Source: Chromatium okenii
GTDB taxonomy: Bacteria > Pseudomonadota > Gammaproteobacteria > Chromatiales > Chromatiaceae
DNA length: 64,000 nucleotides
Assembly: GCF_002958735.1 (NCBI RefSeq)
Contig: NZ_PPGH01000018.1
Location: 248,001 to 312,000, forward strand
Reading direction: 5' to 3'
A program made the position numbers and the translations under genes. The notes under the pieces are model-generated. The model was not told the origin of the DNA, did not search any database, and worked only from the letters and a program-made list of their open reading frames with translations. Of this stretch, positions 9,934 to 19,849 are shown one piece after another (within the stretch, counting starts at the first letter, position 1; each line of letters begins with the position of its first letter).

Positions 9934-12900
9934 TTAAAGCAACACCCGCTCAATTCCGACATTTTGTGCCAGCGTAATAAAATGATCTCGCCAATCTGCG
10001 CCCAGCATTCGTTCTGCCAATTCAACCACGATGTAATCAGTATTTAATCCAGTATCATCCTGATACCGCGCCAGCCCTTGTTGACATGCCGGACACGCAG
10101 TTAATAATTTCACTTCGTTATTCAATACGCGCTCTCTGCCAATCAATTGGCGAATGCCCGCCGTCAATTCTTCCTGTTTGCGAAACCGCACCTGATTGGC
10201 AATATCTGGTCGCGCCGTGCCGAGCGTTCCCGCTTCGCCGCAACACCGCGCCGATAACGTCACCGGCTGCCCGAGCAGATGGCTGGCGACCTTCAGCGGC
10301 GCGTGGGTTTTCATCGGCGAATGACAAGGATCGTGATAAAGATATTGAACCTCTGCGGTGCTGGGCAGCGTAACGCCTTGTTCTAACAGCCATTCGTGCA
10401 CATCGAGCAGCCGACAGCCGGGGAAAATCCGCTCAAATTCGTATTGCAGCAGTTGATCCATGCAGGTTCCGCACGACACCAGCACGGTGCGAATATCCAG
10501 ATAGTTCAGCGTGTTAGCGACGCGATGCAACAGCACGCGATTGTCCATCGTGATTTGTCGCCCTTTCGCCTCCAAACCGCTGGCGCGTTGCGGATAACCG
10601 CAGCACAAATAACCCGGCGGCAGCACCGTTTGTGCGCCCTGTTCCCATAACAGCGCCAGCGTCGCCAATCCGACATCGGAAAACAGCCGCTCGGAACCGC
10701 AGCCGGGGAAATAAAACACCGTTTCTGCATCTTCGGGCGCAATGCGCGGATCGCGCAGAATCGGCACTTGAGTGCGATCTTCCAGCGCCAGCACTTGCCG
10801 AAACGTGTGCTGTGGCAATCCCACGCGCAGCGGGCGACTCACCAAATCCAAGGTTTGCGCGATCAACTGCGGAGCGCCGGTCGTCGCCGCTGGGCGAGCA
10901 GTGCGGCGAGCAGTCAGATGCAACTGTTTCGCCGCGCCGTGCGCGAGGTTGATCGCCGCAAATCCCCACTGCGCCAGCACCTGACGCAACACGCGCACTG
11001 CTCGCGGATCAGTCGCGTTGAGAAAGCGCATTGCTGCCCAAGCGGCTGGATTAAAACGCTTTTCGCCGTGTGCAACCAAAATGCGCCGCATCCGCATCGT
11101 CACGTTGCCAAAGTCGATGTTGACCGGACACGGCGGCAAACAGTGATGACAGACGGTGCAATGATCGGCGACATCATTCATCTCGGCGAAATGCCGCCGT
11201 GACAGCCCGCGCCGCGTCTGTTCTTCGTATAAAAACGCCTCAATAATCAAGCCAGTGGCAAGGATTTTATTGCGCGGCGAATAACTCAAATTGGCGCGAG
11301 GAACGTGGGTCATGCACTTGGGTTTGCATTTGCCGCAGCGCAGGCAGTGGCGCACATCGTCATTCAGTGCGCCGAGTTCGGTTTCTTCCAAAATGATCGC
11401 TTCCTGCGCCACCAGTCGCAGCGAGGGCGTGTAAGCGCCGTCCAATCCGGCATTCGGCATCAGCTTGCCGCGATTAAAAACTGCTTGCGGATCAACGCGC
11501 TGCTTGTAGGCGACAAACGCCTCCAATTTCGCGGGATCGAGAAATTGCAGTTTGGTAATGCCGATGCCGTGCTCGCCAGAAATCACGCCGCCCAATTCAG
11601 TCGCCAGCGCCATGATGCGGGCAACGATGCGCTCGGCTTCATGCAGCATCGCGTAATCCGATGAATGCACAGGGATATTGGTGTGCACGTTGCCGTCGCC
11701 GGCGTGCATGTGCAGCGCCACAAACAACCGCGAATCGCGGATTTGCCGATGAATAGCAGCCAGCCGCTCGCGCACTGCTGCCCATTCCTGACCCGAAAAA
11801 ATGTCATTCAATCGCTCGGCGACTTCCTGCCGATAGGACTGGCGCAGCTCGCGGCGGAGCAGCAGTTGCAAGGTTTTCGCGCCTGACAACTCTTCTTCAT
11901 CCAACCGTCCCAAAATTTCCCGCCAGCGTTCCTGCGCCGCACTCACCACCGCACACGCTGCATCGCGTTTCGCCGCAAACAGCGCCAGCGCCTCAGCGGA
12001 ATCAGCATCGGGCGGCAGCGCCAGCTCGTCAGTCAAGTATTCCAACACTGCCGCCATGATCGCGTCCTTGTTGCGGATCGACTGCTCGATGTTGATGCGC
12101 TCAATTCCTCGGCTGTAATCCGCCAGCCGCTCCAGCGGAATCACCACGTCCTCGTTGACTTTGAACGCATTGGTATGACGGGAAATCGCGGCAGTACGGG
12201 CGCGATCCAGCCAAAACCGTTTCCGCGCTTCGACGCTGCTGGCAATAAAACCCTCGCCGTCTCGCGCCTGAATTAGCGTCACAACGTGCGCCGCCGCTGC
12301 ATCCACCGCTGCCGCGTCATCGCTCACCAAATCGGCGAGCAGCAGCATTTTGGGCAACGTTCGCCGCGTCGATTTCGTTGTGTAACCGACGGCGCGGATG
12401 TAACGCTCGTCGAGATGTTCCAACCCAGCAATCTGCACCTCCGGCACGGTCGCAATGAAATCGCGGATTTCGATAATTGCCGGAACCGCCAGCTCTAAAT
12501 CTGTCCCGAAAAATTCCATGCACACGGTGCGAACGTGCTCAGGCATTCGATGCAGGATGAACCGCGCCGAGGTGATGATTCCGTCGCAGCCTTCTTTTTG
12601 TACGCCCGGCAGCCCGGATAAAAACTTGTCGGTCACATCCTTGCCCAGCCCCGCTTGGCGAAACGCTGCGCCCGGAATTTCGAGAATCTCCGGCGCACTT
12701 TTCGGCGTCACGCCGTCCATTGCAAAGCGACTGAGACGAAAGCGCACCAGCGGCTGCTCGTGAATTTTGCCGAGATTGTGATCGAGGCGTTCGACCTCCA
12801 ACCAATCCGCTTGCGGCGTCACCATCCGCCACGACGCGAGATTGTCCAGCGCCGTGCCCCACAACACCGCTTTTTTACCGCCAGCATTCATCGCAATGTT

Positions 12901-13827
12901 GCCGCCGATGCAGGAGGCATCCTGCGAAGTCGGATCAACCGCAAACGCCAGCCCGTTGGCATCCGCCAAATCGGAGACGCGCCGCGTGACGACGCCCGCG
13001 CCGCAGTGAACGGTTGGCACTAAATCCCCCCAACCTGCTTGTTTTGACAAATCCCCCCAACCCCCCTTTTTCAAAGGGGGGCTATTGTTCTCCCCCCTTG
13101 GTAAAAGGGGGGCAGGGGGGGATTTCAACGCCGGCAATTCCACCAACTCCACGCCCGACAGTTGCTCCAATTTTTCGGTATTGATGACGGCAGTCAGCGG
13201 ATGCAGCGGCACTGCCGAGCCGGTGTAGCCCGTGCCGCCGCCGCGTGGAATCAGGGTTAAACCGCAATCAATACAAGCGCGAACGATGGGCGCGATTTCC
13301 GCCTCGGTGTCCGGCGAGATGACCACAAACGGCAATTCCACGCGCCAATCGGTCGCATCAGTCGCGTGCGCAACCCGCGCCAGCCCACCAAAATCAAGGT
13401 TATCGCGGCGCGTGATTCCTGCAAGTGCTTGTTTTAACTGCTGGCGCTGGCGCTGCTCGGTCGCAAACCAATTGACAAATCGCGCCACCGCTGCTCGCGC
13501 CGCAGCCAATAACGTCGCTGCATCGGGATTGGCATTTAATCGCGCCTCGAATTGATCGAGGCGATGATTTAATGCAGCAAATAACAATTGCCGCCGCCGC
13601 TGATTTTCCAATAGATCATCTTGCAAATATGGATTGCGCGTGACCACCCATAAATCACCGAGCACTTCAAACAGCATTCGCGCCGAGCGTCCGGTTCGCC
13701 GACTGCCGCGCAATTCTTCAATTAAGCGCCACAGCGGTTCACCGAGAAAACGAATGACAATCTCGCGGTCAGAAAATGAAGTGTAGTTATAGGGAATTTC
13801 ACGAATGCGGGGTTGGAGTGTGGTCAT
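9934..13827 (-). CDS. Giant FAD/FMN-linked and Fe-S oxidoreductase (DUF3683, D-lactate dehydrogenase-like)
   Basis: Predicted flavin- and iron-sulfur-dependent 2-hydroxyacid (D-lactate/glycolate type) dehydrogenase, 1297 aa. Domains in order: an N-terminal DUF3683-like region (1-150); a FAD-binding type 4 domain (about 165-400, with [18 protein letters not shown]); FAD-oxidase C-terminal domain (about 430-780, ending GEHGIG then FNRGKLMPN); two ferredoxin-like clusters ([11 protein letters not shown] and [12 protein letters not shown]); and two CCG domains (YLCCGYPQR...SCGTCMDQ and HDPCHSP...RCCGEAGT...CPACQQG), the type that binds unusual Fe-S centres. Residues about 234-268 are encoded by a GC-rich palindromic repeat read in frame. 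No signal peptide; it probably passes electrons to the quinone pool from the cytoplasmic face. The exact substrate is not shown by the sequence. Confidence 0.88.
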   Translation of the reverse strand: MTTLQPRIREIPYNYTSFSDREIVIRFLGEPLWRLIEELRGSRRTGRSARMLFEVLGDLWVVTRNPYLQDDLLENQRRRQLLFAALNHRLDQFEARLNANPDAATLLAAARAAVARFVNWFATEQRQRQQLKQALAGITRRDNLDFGGLARVAHATDATDWRVELPFVVISPDTEAEIAPIVRACIDCGLTLIPRGGGTGYTGSAVPLHPLTAVINTEKLEQLSGVELVELPALKSPPAPLLPRGENNSPPLKKGGWGDLSKQAGWGDLVPTVHCGAGVVTRRVSDLADANGLAFAVDPTSQDASCIGGNIAMNAGGKKAVLWGTALDNLASWRMVTPQADWLEVERLDHNLGKIHEQPLVRFRLSRFAMDGVTPKSAPEILEIPGAAFRQAGLGKDVTDKFLSGLPGVQKEGCDGIITSARFILHRMPEHVRTVCMEFFGTDLELAVPAIIEIRDFIATVPEVQIAGLEHLDERYIRAVGYTTKSTRRTLPKMLLLADLVSDDAAAVDAAAAHVVTLIQARDGEGFIASSVEARKRFWLDRARTAAISRHTNAFKVNEDVVIPLERLADYSRGIERINIEQSIRNKDAIMAAVLEYLTDELALPPDADSAEALALFAAKRDAACAVVSAAQERWREILGRLDEEELSGAKTLQLLLRRELRQSYRQEVAERLNDIFSGQEWAAVRERLAAIHRQIRDSRLFVALHMHAGDGNVHTNIPVHSSDYAMLHEAERIVARIMALATELGGVISGEHGIGITKLQFLDPAKLEAFVAYKQRVDPQAVFNRGKLMPNAGLDGAYTPSLRLVAQEAIILEETELGALNDDVRHCLRCGKCKPKCMTHVPRANLSYSPRNKILATGLIIEAFLYEEQTRRGLSRRHFAEMNDVADHCTVCHHCLPPCPVNIDFGNVTMRMRRILVAHGEKRFNPAAWAAMRFLNATDPRAVRVLRQVLAQWGFAAINLAHGAAKQLHLTARRTARPAATTGAPQLIAQTLDLVSRPLRVGLPQHTFRQVLALEDRTQVPILRDPRIAPEDAETVFYFPGCGSERLFSDVGLATLALLWEQGAQTVLPPGYLCCGYPQRASGLEAKGRQITMDNRVLLHRVANTLNYLDIRTVLVSCGTCMDQLLQYEFERIFPGCRLLDVHEWLLEQGVTLPSTAEVQYLYHDPCHSPMKTHAPLKVASHLLGQPVTLSARCCGEAGTLGTARPDIANQVRFRKQEELTAGIRQLIGRERVLNNEVKLLTACPACQQGLARYQDDTGLNTDYIVVELAERMLGADWRDHFITLAQNVGIERVLL
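13022..13124. repeat. GC-rich palindromic repeat, copy 1 (inside the FAD oxidoreductase gene)
   Basis: Built from AAATCCCCCC and AACCCCCCTTT blocks followed by their reverse complements AAAGGGGGG and GGGGGGATTT, so nested hairpins can form. It starts with an extra half unit (13022-13049). It lies in the coding region and is read without a stop as [20 protein letters not shown] and onward, at residues about 234-268 of the host protein, between FAD-domain blocks. Confidence 0.85.
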
Positions 13828-13895
13828 GGTTAATTCAGCTTAAACTATAAATACGCGAACGATTTAATCACTGTTATTATTTCATATTTTAACTT

Positions 13896-14363
13896 CTAAA
13901 CAATACCTGCGTCATAACGAGAAATTAACGCATTGCTGTATTGTTTCACTTGAGGAATTGCTGCCAACAACACTGGCGTGAGTGTTACAACTGCGCGATA
14001 AATTTCAGGCATTTTATCATTCGCGTATTCATGGGCAATCAGATTTCTTAATTCACGAATTTGCACCAACTGACCTGCTTGCGCCATCCAACCCCGCTTT
14101 TCTGCACGTTGAATACGATCTAAAACAGTACCTTGCGGCGTTAATTCTAATTCATCAATCAACCGCATCACGCGCTGTATTAACAGATCAGCAAGCCGTG
14201 CAAAACGACTGGTGAGCGATTCTAAACGTTCCAATTCTTCAAGTGCCCACGTCGAGCAATGAATCAATTGTTGCGAACGTTCTAATGAAAACTGTAAATG
14301 GGTTGCTGCCGATTCAAGATTAACAAGTTCTCCACGCAGCCATTGGATTTTTTCTGGGTTCAT
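13896..14363 (-). CDS. hepT: HEPN-domain toxin of a HEPN/MNT system (HepT-like)
   Basis: Protein of 155 aa, all helical by composition, with the HepT catalytic motif RX4HXY seen as RNLIAHEY near residue 110. In characterised HepT/MntA pairs the toxin is an RNase and the partner nucleotidyltransferase silences it by adding AMP to the motif tyrosine, which is present here. Its start (14363) overlaps the stop of the MNT gene by four bases, so the two are translationally coupled with the antitoxin first. Toxin activity and target are inferred from the family. Confidence 0.85.
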   Translation of the reverse strand: MNPEKIQWLRGELVNLESAATHLQFSLERSQQLIHCSTWALEELERLESLTSRFARLADLLIQRVMRLIDELELTPQGTVLDRIQRAEKRGWMAQAGQLVQIRELRNLIAHEYANDKMPEIYRAVVTLTPVLLAAIPQVKQYSNALISRYDAGIV

Positions 14364-14641
14364 AATCGTATTCCGCTTTTGGTTGCAATTTGTGCTAATG
14401 GATGCGCAGTGTCTGATTCAATCATCACATCAATTTTCTGTTCTCCCAAATGCCGATGCAGTTGTGCCAATATCTCAAGTTTATTCATCAAATCAATGCG
14501 GTTTGATAACACAAACAGATCAATATCGCCGCCTCGTGCTTGATCGTCAGTGCGTGATCCAAAGAGATAAATCTCGGCGTTTGGGTCAACGGCAGTGATT
14601 GCTTGATGAATGGTTTCTTGTTCAATGATTGTAAGGCGCAT
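14360..14641 (-). CDS. mntA: Minimal nucleotidyltransferase antitoxin (MntA-like)
   Basis: Protein of 93 aa with the polymerase-beta type nucleotidyltransferase signature: G-S, nine residues, then D-x-D (from GSRTDDQARGGDIDLF, residues about 28-43). This is the active site that adenylylates HepT in known pairs. A further acidic residue is available in KIDVMIE. It is the first gene of the pair and overlaps hepT by four bases. Confidence 0.87.
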   Translation of the reverse strand: MRLTIIEQETIHQAITAVDPNAEIYLFGSRTDDQARGGDIDLFVLSNRIDLMNKLEILAQLHRHLGEQKIDVMIESDTAHPLAQIATKSGIRL

Positions 14642-14681
14642 TTTAAGTGGCTTGTTATGTTAAACAGCAAGGAAAAACAAT

Positions 14682-14819
14682 TTATCCAATAATCGTGCCT
14701 AAAATATAGGAAATCGTTGCAACCACAAGTGTCGATGATGATGACAGCGCAATAAATATGACCAGCACTGCGATGATTGCAATTAATACGCCGATAATCT
14801 TGTTGGTATGCTTATCCAT
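14682..14819 (-). CDS. Small single-pass membrane protein, unknown
   Basis: A 45-codon frame starting at ATG 14819 with GGAAGG a few bases upstream. The product begins MDKHTNKIIG and is then almost wholly hydrophobic (IGVLIAIIAVLVIFIALSS, then LVVATISYILGTIIG), so it spans the membrane once or twice with a short charged N-terminus. It sits between parE and mntA on the same strand. I do not recognise a family. The good ribosome-binding site and the clean membrane pattern make it more than a chance frame, but its role is unknown. Confidence 0.55.
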   Translation of the reverse strand: MDKHTNKIIGVLIAIIAVLVIFIALSSSSTLVVATISYILGTIIG

Positions 14820-14843
14820 TGTTTCCTTCCGTTAATTGCCAAA

Positions 14844-16730
14844 TTAAACGGCAGCTAAATCGCCTTTTTCTTGTAACCAATTGCGTCGATCTGCGGCGCG
14901 TTTTTTTGCCAGCAATAGATCAAGCAGTTGATCGGTATCGTCATCGTTTTCAATGGTTAATTGCACCAGTCGCCGCGTGTCTGGATGAATCGTTGTTTCG
15001 CGCAGTTGCAGCGGATTCATTTCCCCTAATCCTTTGAAACGCTGCACATTAATTTTGCCTTTAATCTGCTCGGCGATTAGGCGATCAATCACGCCATTTT
15101 TTTCATCATCATCCAATGCGTAATACACCCGTTGACCGACATCAATACGATACAACGGCGGCATGGCGACATACACATGACCTTCGGCAACTAAGCGCCG
15201 AAAATGCCGCAAAAACAAGGCACATAGCAACGTCGCAATGTGTGCGCCGTCCGAATCGGCGTCGGCCAAAATGCAGATTTTGCCGAAGCGCAATCGGCTC
15301 AAATCGTCGCTACCGGGATCAACGCCGATGGCGACGGCGATGTCGTGTACTTCCTGCGAGGCGAGGACGGCGCTGGCGTCAATTTCCCATGTATTCAAGA
15401 TTTTACCGCGCAACGGCAGAATCGCTTGAAACTCCCGATCTCGCGCCTGTTTCGCTGAACCGCCTGCCGAATCGCCTTCCACCAGAAACAGTTCCCCGCG
15501 TTCAGGATCGGTGGTCGTGCAGTCGGCTAATTTGCCGGGCAACGCGGGACCGTGCGTGATTTTTTTGCGGGTGACGATGCGCCCAGCGCGAAGCCGAATT
15601 TGTGCAGCGTTGATTGCCAATTCCGCGATGCGTTCGCCCTCGGCGACGTGCTGATTCAGCCACAAACTGAACGCATCTTTGGTCACGCCGGACACAAACG
15701 CGGCACATTCCCGCGACGACAGCCGTTCTTTGGTTTGACCGGAAAATTGCGGTTCGCGCAGTTTCACGGCGAGGATGTAGCTGACGCGATTCCACACATC
15801 TTCCGGCGCGAGTTTCACGCCACGCGGCAGCACATTGCGGAATTCGCAAAACTCGCGCACTGCCTCGGTCAAACCGCTGCGCAGCCCGTTGACATGCGTT
15901 CCGCCCTGCGCAGTCGGAATGAGATTGACGTAACTTTCCGCCACTGCTTCGCCGCCATTCGGCAGCCACGCCAGCGCCCAACTTGCAGCGGCGTTCGGGC
16001 TGGCAAAATCGCCGATGAACGTCTCCGCCGGAAGCAATTCTGCGCCATTAACCGATTGAATCAGATAATTTTTTAATCCGTCGCGGTAACACCAGATTTG
16101 CATTTCGCCGCTGGTTTCGTCGCGGAAACGCACTTCCAAACCGGGACAGAGCACCGCTTTGGCGCGGAGCAAATGAATCAACGGTTTCACTGCGAATTTC
16201 GGCGTGTCGAAATAGCTGGGATCGGGCCAAAAACGCAGCCGTGTTCCAGTGTTGGAGCGCCCAACCGTGCCGATCTGCGTGAGATCGCTGGTTTTCACGC
16301 CGTGCGCAAAGCGCATCTGATATTCCGCACCGCCGCGTTTCACCCAAATTTCAAGTCGTTGCGCCAGCGCATTCACCACCGACACGCCGACGCCGTGCAA
16401 ACCGCCAGAAAATTGGTAGTGCTCGCCGTTGAATTTGCCGCCGGCGTGGAGCCGCGTCAGGATGACTTCAACGCCGGGCAAACCTTCCTGCGGATGCAGA
16501 TCAACCGGCATTCCGCGCCCGTCATCGCTGACTTCCAGCGAGTTGTCGGCGTACAACACCACGTCAATGCGGCGAGCGTGACCGGCCAGCGCCTCATCGA
16601 CACTATTATCAATGACTTCCTGCGCGAGGTGATTCGGGCGCGTGGTGTCGGTGTACATGCCGGGGCGTTTGCGCACCGGATCAAGTCCCATCAGCACTTC
16701 AATCGCAGAAGCATCGTAATTGCTGGTCAT
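14844..16730 (-). CDS. parE: DNA topoisomerase IV subunit B
   Basis: ATPase subunit of topoisomerase IV, which unlinks daughter chromosomes. Starting at ATG 16730 it is 628 aa, matching the E. coli ParE length and N-terminus (MTSNYDASAIEVLMGLDPV); the frame extends three codons further to a TTG at 16739. The GHKL ATP site (EVIDNSVDEALAGH, DDGRGMPVDLHP, GGLHGVGVSVVNAL) and the Toprim motifs (EGDSAGGSAKQ, DADSDGAHI) are intact. The C-terminal ending NWLQEKGDLA is ParE-like, not GyrB-like. parC is not adjacent. Confidence 0.95.
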   Translation of the reverse strand: MTSNYDASAIEVLMGLDPVRKRPGMYTDTTRPNHLAQEVIDNSVDEALAGHARRIDVVLYADNSLEVSDDGRGMPVDLHPQEGLPGVEVILTRLHAGGKFNGEHYQFSGGLHGVGVSVVNALAQRLEIWVKRGGAEYQMRFAHGVKTSDLTQIGTVGRSNTGTRLRFWPDPSYFDTPKFAVKPLIHLLRAKAVLCPGLEVRFRDETSGEMQIWCYRDGLKNYLIQSVNGAELLPAETFIGDFASPNAAASWALAWLPNGGEAVAESYVNLIPTAQGGTHVNGLRSGLTEAVREFCEFRNVLPRGVKLAPEDVWNRVSYILAVKLREPQFSGQTKERLSSRECAAFVSGVTKDAFSLWLNQHVAEGERIAELAINAAQIRLRAGRIVTRKKITHGPALPGKLADCTTTDPERGELFLVEGDSAGGSAKQARDREFQAILPLRGKILNTWEIDASAVLASQEVHDIAVAIGVDPGSDDLSRLRFGKICILADADSDGAHIATLLCALFLRHFRRLVAEGHVYVAMPPLYRIDVGQRVYYALDDDEKNGVIDRLIAEQIKGKINVQRFKGLGEMNPLQLRETTIHPDTRRLVQLTIENDDDTDQLLDLLLAKKRAADRRNWLQEKGDLAAV

Positions 16731-16997
16731 ATCGATCAAAACATTCCGTATTAAAAAAGTTGTCAGCAGGAAACGCGATGACTAATCACTGTTGGCATTA
16801 TGCGGTTGAAAAAAAGTGTCAGTTAACGGTTGCCAGTAAAAACAACGTGCTCACCACCAACTGAAAACTGACAAATAACAACCAAATCAACATTTTGTGT
16901 TTTCAACTCCTAAACTGATAACTGCATCAGTCAGAGCCAACTCCCGCGCTATACTCACTAATGCTGTTGGCGTTCACTCTATCTGTTTGGAACCACT

Positions 16998-17711
16998 ATG
17001 GACGAAACTCCTTTTCCTCGTAAACGCCCTCGCGGCATCTACCTATTGCCCAATCTGTTCACGACAGCGGCGCTGTTTGCGGGATTTTATGCCGTACTTG
17101 CGGCGACGCAGGGTCGTTTTGAAGCGGCATCGTTGGCAATTTTTGCGGCAATGGTGCTCGACGGCTTTGATGGTCGCATCGCTCGCCTCACCCACACCCA
17201 AACCGATTTTGGCGCGGAATACGACAGCCTCTCGGACATGGTCGCGTTTGGCGTCGCCCCAGCGTTAGTGGCTTATCACTGGGCACTCGGCGCACTCGGC
17301 AAAATCGGCTGGCTCGCCGCATTTGTGTACACCGCAGCCGCCGCGCTGCGTTTAGCGCGATTCAATACGCAAATTGGCGTTGCAGATAAACGCTATTTTC
17401 AAGGGCTGGCAAGTCCCGCCGCTGCCGCCATCATCGCCAGCGGCATCTGGACCGCCAACGATCTCAACCTCTCTGGAACCAGTCTGGCGTGGTTCACCGC
17501 CTTTTTAACTGCTGGCGCGGGATTATTGATGGTGAGTAATTTCCGCTATCTCAGTTTTAAGCAGCTGAATTTGCAAGGACAGGTGCCATTTTTACTCACA
17601 GTTGTCGTCATGTTGGCATTTGCCATCGTCTTTATTTATCCGCCATTAGTGTTATTTTTACTCGCGCTGGCTACGCATTATCTGGTCCGACGTGGACGCT
17701 TTTACGACTAA
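16998..17711 (+). CDS. pssA: CDP-diacylglycerol--serine O-phosphatidyltransferase
   Basis: Membrane enzyme that makes phosphatidylserine from CDP-diacylglycerol and serine, 237 aa. The CDP-alcohol phosphatidyltransferase signature is complete: DGFDGRIAR, eight residues, then G-A-E-Y-D-S-L-S-D (residues about 54-80), with the surrounding DMVAFGVAP typical of the integral-membrane PssA class. Six or more hydrophobic segments follow. A TATACT box at 16950-16955 upstream could be a -10 element. The 186 bp between this gene and the HemN-like gene hold no recognisable feature. Confidence 0.93.
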   Translation: MDETPFPRKRPRGIYLLPNLFTTAALFAGFYAVLAATQGRFEAASLAIFAAMVLDGFDGRIARLTHTQTDFGAEYDSLSDMVAFGVAPALVAYHWALGALGKIGWLAAFVYTAAAALRLARFNTQIGVADKRYFQGLASPAAAAIIASGIWTANDLNLSGTSLAWFTAFLTAGAGLLMVSNFRYLSFKQLNLQGQVPFLLTVVVMLAFAIVFIYPPLVLFLLALATHYLVRRGRFYD

Positions 17712-17905
17712 AACTAAATCGCAGCCGTCGCCGCACTGGACGCGATGATCCGCAATAAATAACCGCTATTGATCCATACCATTTCCATGAATTGAGGTGT
17801 AACTCATGCGTCTATTGATAATGCCGCCAAAAGACGAGCATTTTTAAATATTACCCGCGACATCCAGAATGATGATAACGCAATCTGACTCAGTGGGTTT
17901 TCAAT

Positions 17906-19256
17906 ATGACATCTCTGTTAGCGTCTAATTTACCGCTTGAATTATTAGAACGACATGGTCACGCACCATTAAGCTGCGGTTCAGCACCCAGTCCATTTAT
18001 AGGTGACAACACCTTTAGCGATGCTGAATACCGCAACGTACTGACAGAATTGCACCAGCGTCCAGAAGAAGCCTTAGCATTTATGTACACGTTCCGTTTT
18101 GTCATGTGCGCTGTTTGTATTGCGCCTGCGATACCACAGTAACGCACAGTTTGGAAAAAGTTGATCGTTATCTCGACGCGCTAGAAAACGAATTATCGTT
18201 GGTGACAGATTCAATTGGACGCGGGCGACTGGTGAATCAATTGCACGTCGGCGGCGGCACTCCAAATCATCTCAATGAACCGCAATTAGCGCGATTAGTC
18301 GAAATCATCGAACGGTATTTTTGTATTGCGCCTGATGCGTGTACGTCAATTGAATGTAACCCGCGTCGCTCATCTGCTGGGCAATTGGAATTATTATACG
18401 GATTAGGCTTTCGGCGGATTAGTTTTGGGTACAAGATTTAAATGCGATGTGCAACGCGCTATTGGTCGGGTGCAATCACTCGATATGGTGCGCGATGTCT
18501 TTTTAACTGCCCGCGAGACTGGTTTTCATAGCATTAACCTTGATCTCGTTTACGGTTTACCTTTTCAAACGCGCCAAGGTTTTCAATCGACGCTGCAACA
18601 TATTCTCGCGCTCAGTCCTGATCGCGTGGCCTGTTTCAGTTACACCCACGATCCGCGACGCGCCCGCATCAACACGCCATTAACACCGATCATTGCCCAG
18701 CGCTGCGGAAAAGTTGGCGCTATTTCACGATGCAGTTCATGCCTTTACCGAGGCTGGTTATCGCTGGGTTGGTTGGACGTGTTTGTCCGCGAAACCGATG
18801 AGCTGGCGAATGCCAAACCGAAGGGCGACTGCATCACAACGCGATTGGTTACACCCGCTGCCGAGTAAACAGGTGCTCGCGTTCGGACCGAGCGGCATTG
18901 GCGAAGTCGGCGGCGTGTTGGTGCAGAACGAACCGATTTGAAAACGTGGCAAACGCGGCTCGATCATTATCAATTGCCGGTCGCGTGGGGACGGCGGTTG
19001 AGCGACACCGATCGGCGGCGGCGAAGCGATTTTGTCGTTGATGTGCAACCTGCAACTGCCAGCGAATGTGGCAGCGGATTTGGCGCAGGATTACGACCGG
19101 TTACGCGAGCACATCGCGCAGGGTTTGGTGGAAATGTCCGCTGACGGGATTCGCGTCACCGATGAAGGGCGTTATTTGCTTGCGCATCTGTGTGCCGAAC
19201 AGGACGCATTTTTAGAATTAGACACAGCGCAAAGGCGTTTAGGATCAAGTAGATGA
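17906..19256 (+). CDS. HemN-like radical SAM protein (frame broken at about nine places)
   Basis: Homologue of oxygen-independent coproporphyrinogen III dehydrogenase (HemN). The CX3CX2CXC iron-sulfur motif that sets HemN apart from HemW is present as CHVRCLYCAC (about 18,096-18,125), followed by QLHVGGGTPNHLN, ISFGVQDLNADVQRA, NLDLVYGLPFQTR and a HemN-type C-terminal domain (SLMCNLQLP). The frame changes near 18,081, 18,428, 18,446, 18,690, 18,772, 18,821, 18,857, 18,938 and 19,020; most are single missing bases, and the repaired protein is about 450 aa, HemN-sized. The GPRYTSYPT segment normally found before the cluster is replaced by APLSCGSAPSPF, so substrate or activity may differ. Its end overlaps the V4R gene by four bases. 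I infer sequence errors, not decay. Confidence 0.8.
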
Positions 19257-19849
19257 CCGCAAACATTCATCATGGACGCATCGGCCCGAATTCCATCATT
19301 CGCGTCGCCGAGGCTTTGGAAGCTGCGCATGGAACGGCAGCAGTGACGGAACTGTTAAACCGCGCCGAATTGAGTCGTTATCTCGACGCGATGCCCACTG
19401 AAATGGTGCTGGAAGGCGAAGCCATCGCGCTGCAACAAGCGTTGCGGGCGCAGCTCGGCATTCCGGCAGCGCGAGCAGTGGCGCGAGATGCGGGGCTGCG
19501 CACCGGCGATTATCTGCTGGCGAACCGCATTCCGCGCTCGGCGCAACGGCTGTTAAAAATCCTTCCGGCACGATTGGCAGCGCGAGTGCTGCTCAAAGCC
19601 ATTCGCGGCAATGCGTGGACGTTCGTCGGCACGGGAATTTTTGACGCTGAACCGAAATTTCCGCCGATGATTTTCATCACCAACTCGTTGATTTGTCGCG
19701 GCGAAACGGCGGATGAACCGCTGTGTGATTATTACGTCGGGACGTTTGAGCGGCTGTTTCGGCAGTTGGTGCACAAAAAAGCCGTCGTCACCGAAATCGC
19801 CTGTCATGCCAAGGGCGACCGCCGGTGTGTGTTTGAAGTGCATTGGTGA
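19253..19849 (+). CDS. V4R-domain protein, BchJ-like
   Basis: Protein of 198 aa resembling BchJ, historically called bacteriochlorophyll 4-vinyl reductase: N-terminal GRIGPNSIIRVAEALEA and the C-terminal V4R domain with CRGE...CDYYVGTFERLFRQLV and EIACHAKGDRRCVFEV. V4R domains bind small molecules or tetrapyrroles, and the conserved cysteines and histidines are visible. It is coupled to the HemN-like gene upstream (ATGA overlap) and to menE downstream (GTGA overlap). BchJ-like proteins also occur away from photosynthesis genes, so phototrophy cannot be concluded from this gene. A tetrapyrrole-binding or methyl/vinyl-handling role is inference. Confidence 0.75.
   Translation: MTANIHHGRIGPNSIIRVAEALEAAHGTAAVTELLNRAELSRYLDAMPTEMVLEGEAIALQQALRAQLGIPAARAVARDAGLRTGDYLLANRIPRSAQRLLKILPARLAARVLLKAIRGNAWTFVGTGIFDAEPKFPPMIFITNSLICRGETADEPLCDYYVGTFERLFRQLVHKKAVVTEIACHAKGDRRCVFEVHW

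Noticed and set aside
16731..16997. sRNA or tRNA gene between parE and pssA
   Set aside because: No cloverleaf or sRNA-like terminator; only scattered AACTG/CAGTT words and a possible promoter for pssA.
17712..17905. Small gene between pssA and the HemN-like gene
   Set aside because: Only very short frames without good ribosome-binding sites; nothing supported.
17906..19256. HemW instead of HemN
   Set aside because: The CX3CX2CXC motif (fourth cysteine two after the third) and the HemN-type C-terminal domain favour HemN; HemW lacks that extra cysteine.
19253..19849. Photosynthetic organism because of a BchJ-like gene
   Set aside because: No other bch, crt or puf genes are present, and V4R proteins occur in non-phototrophs.
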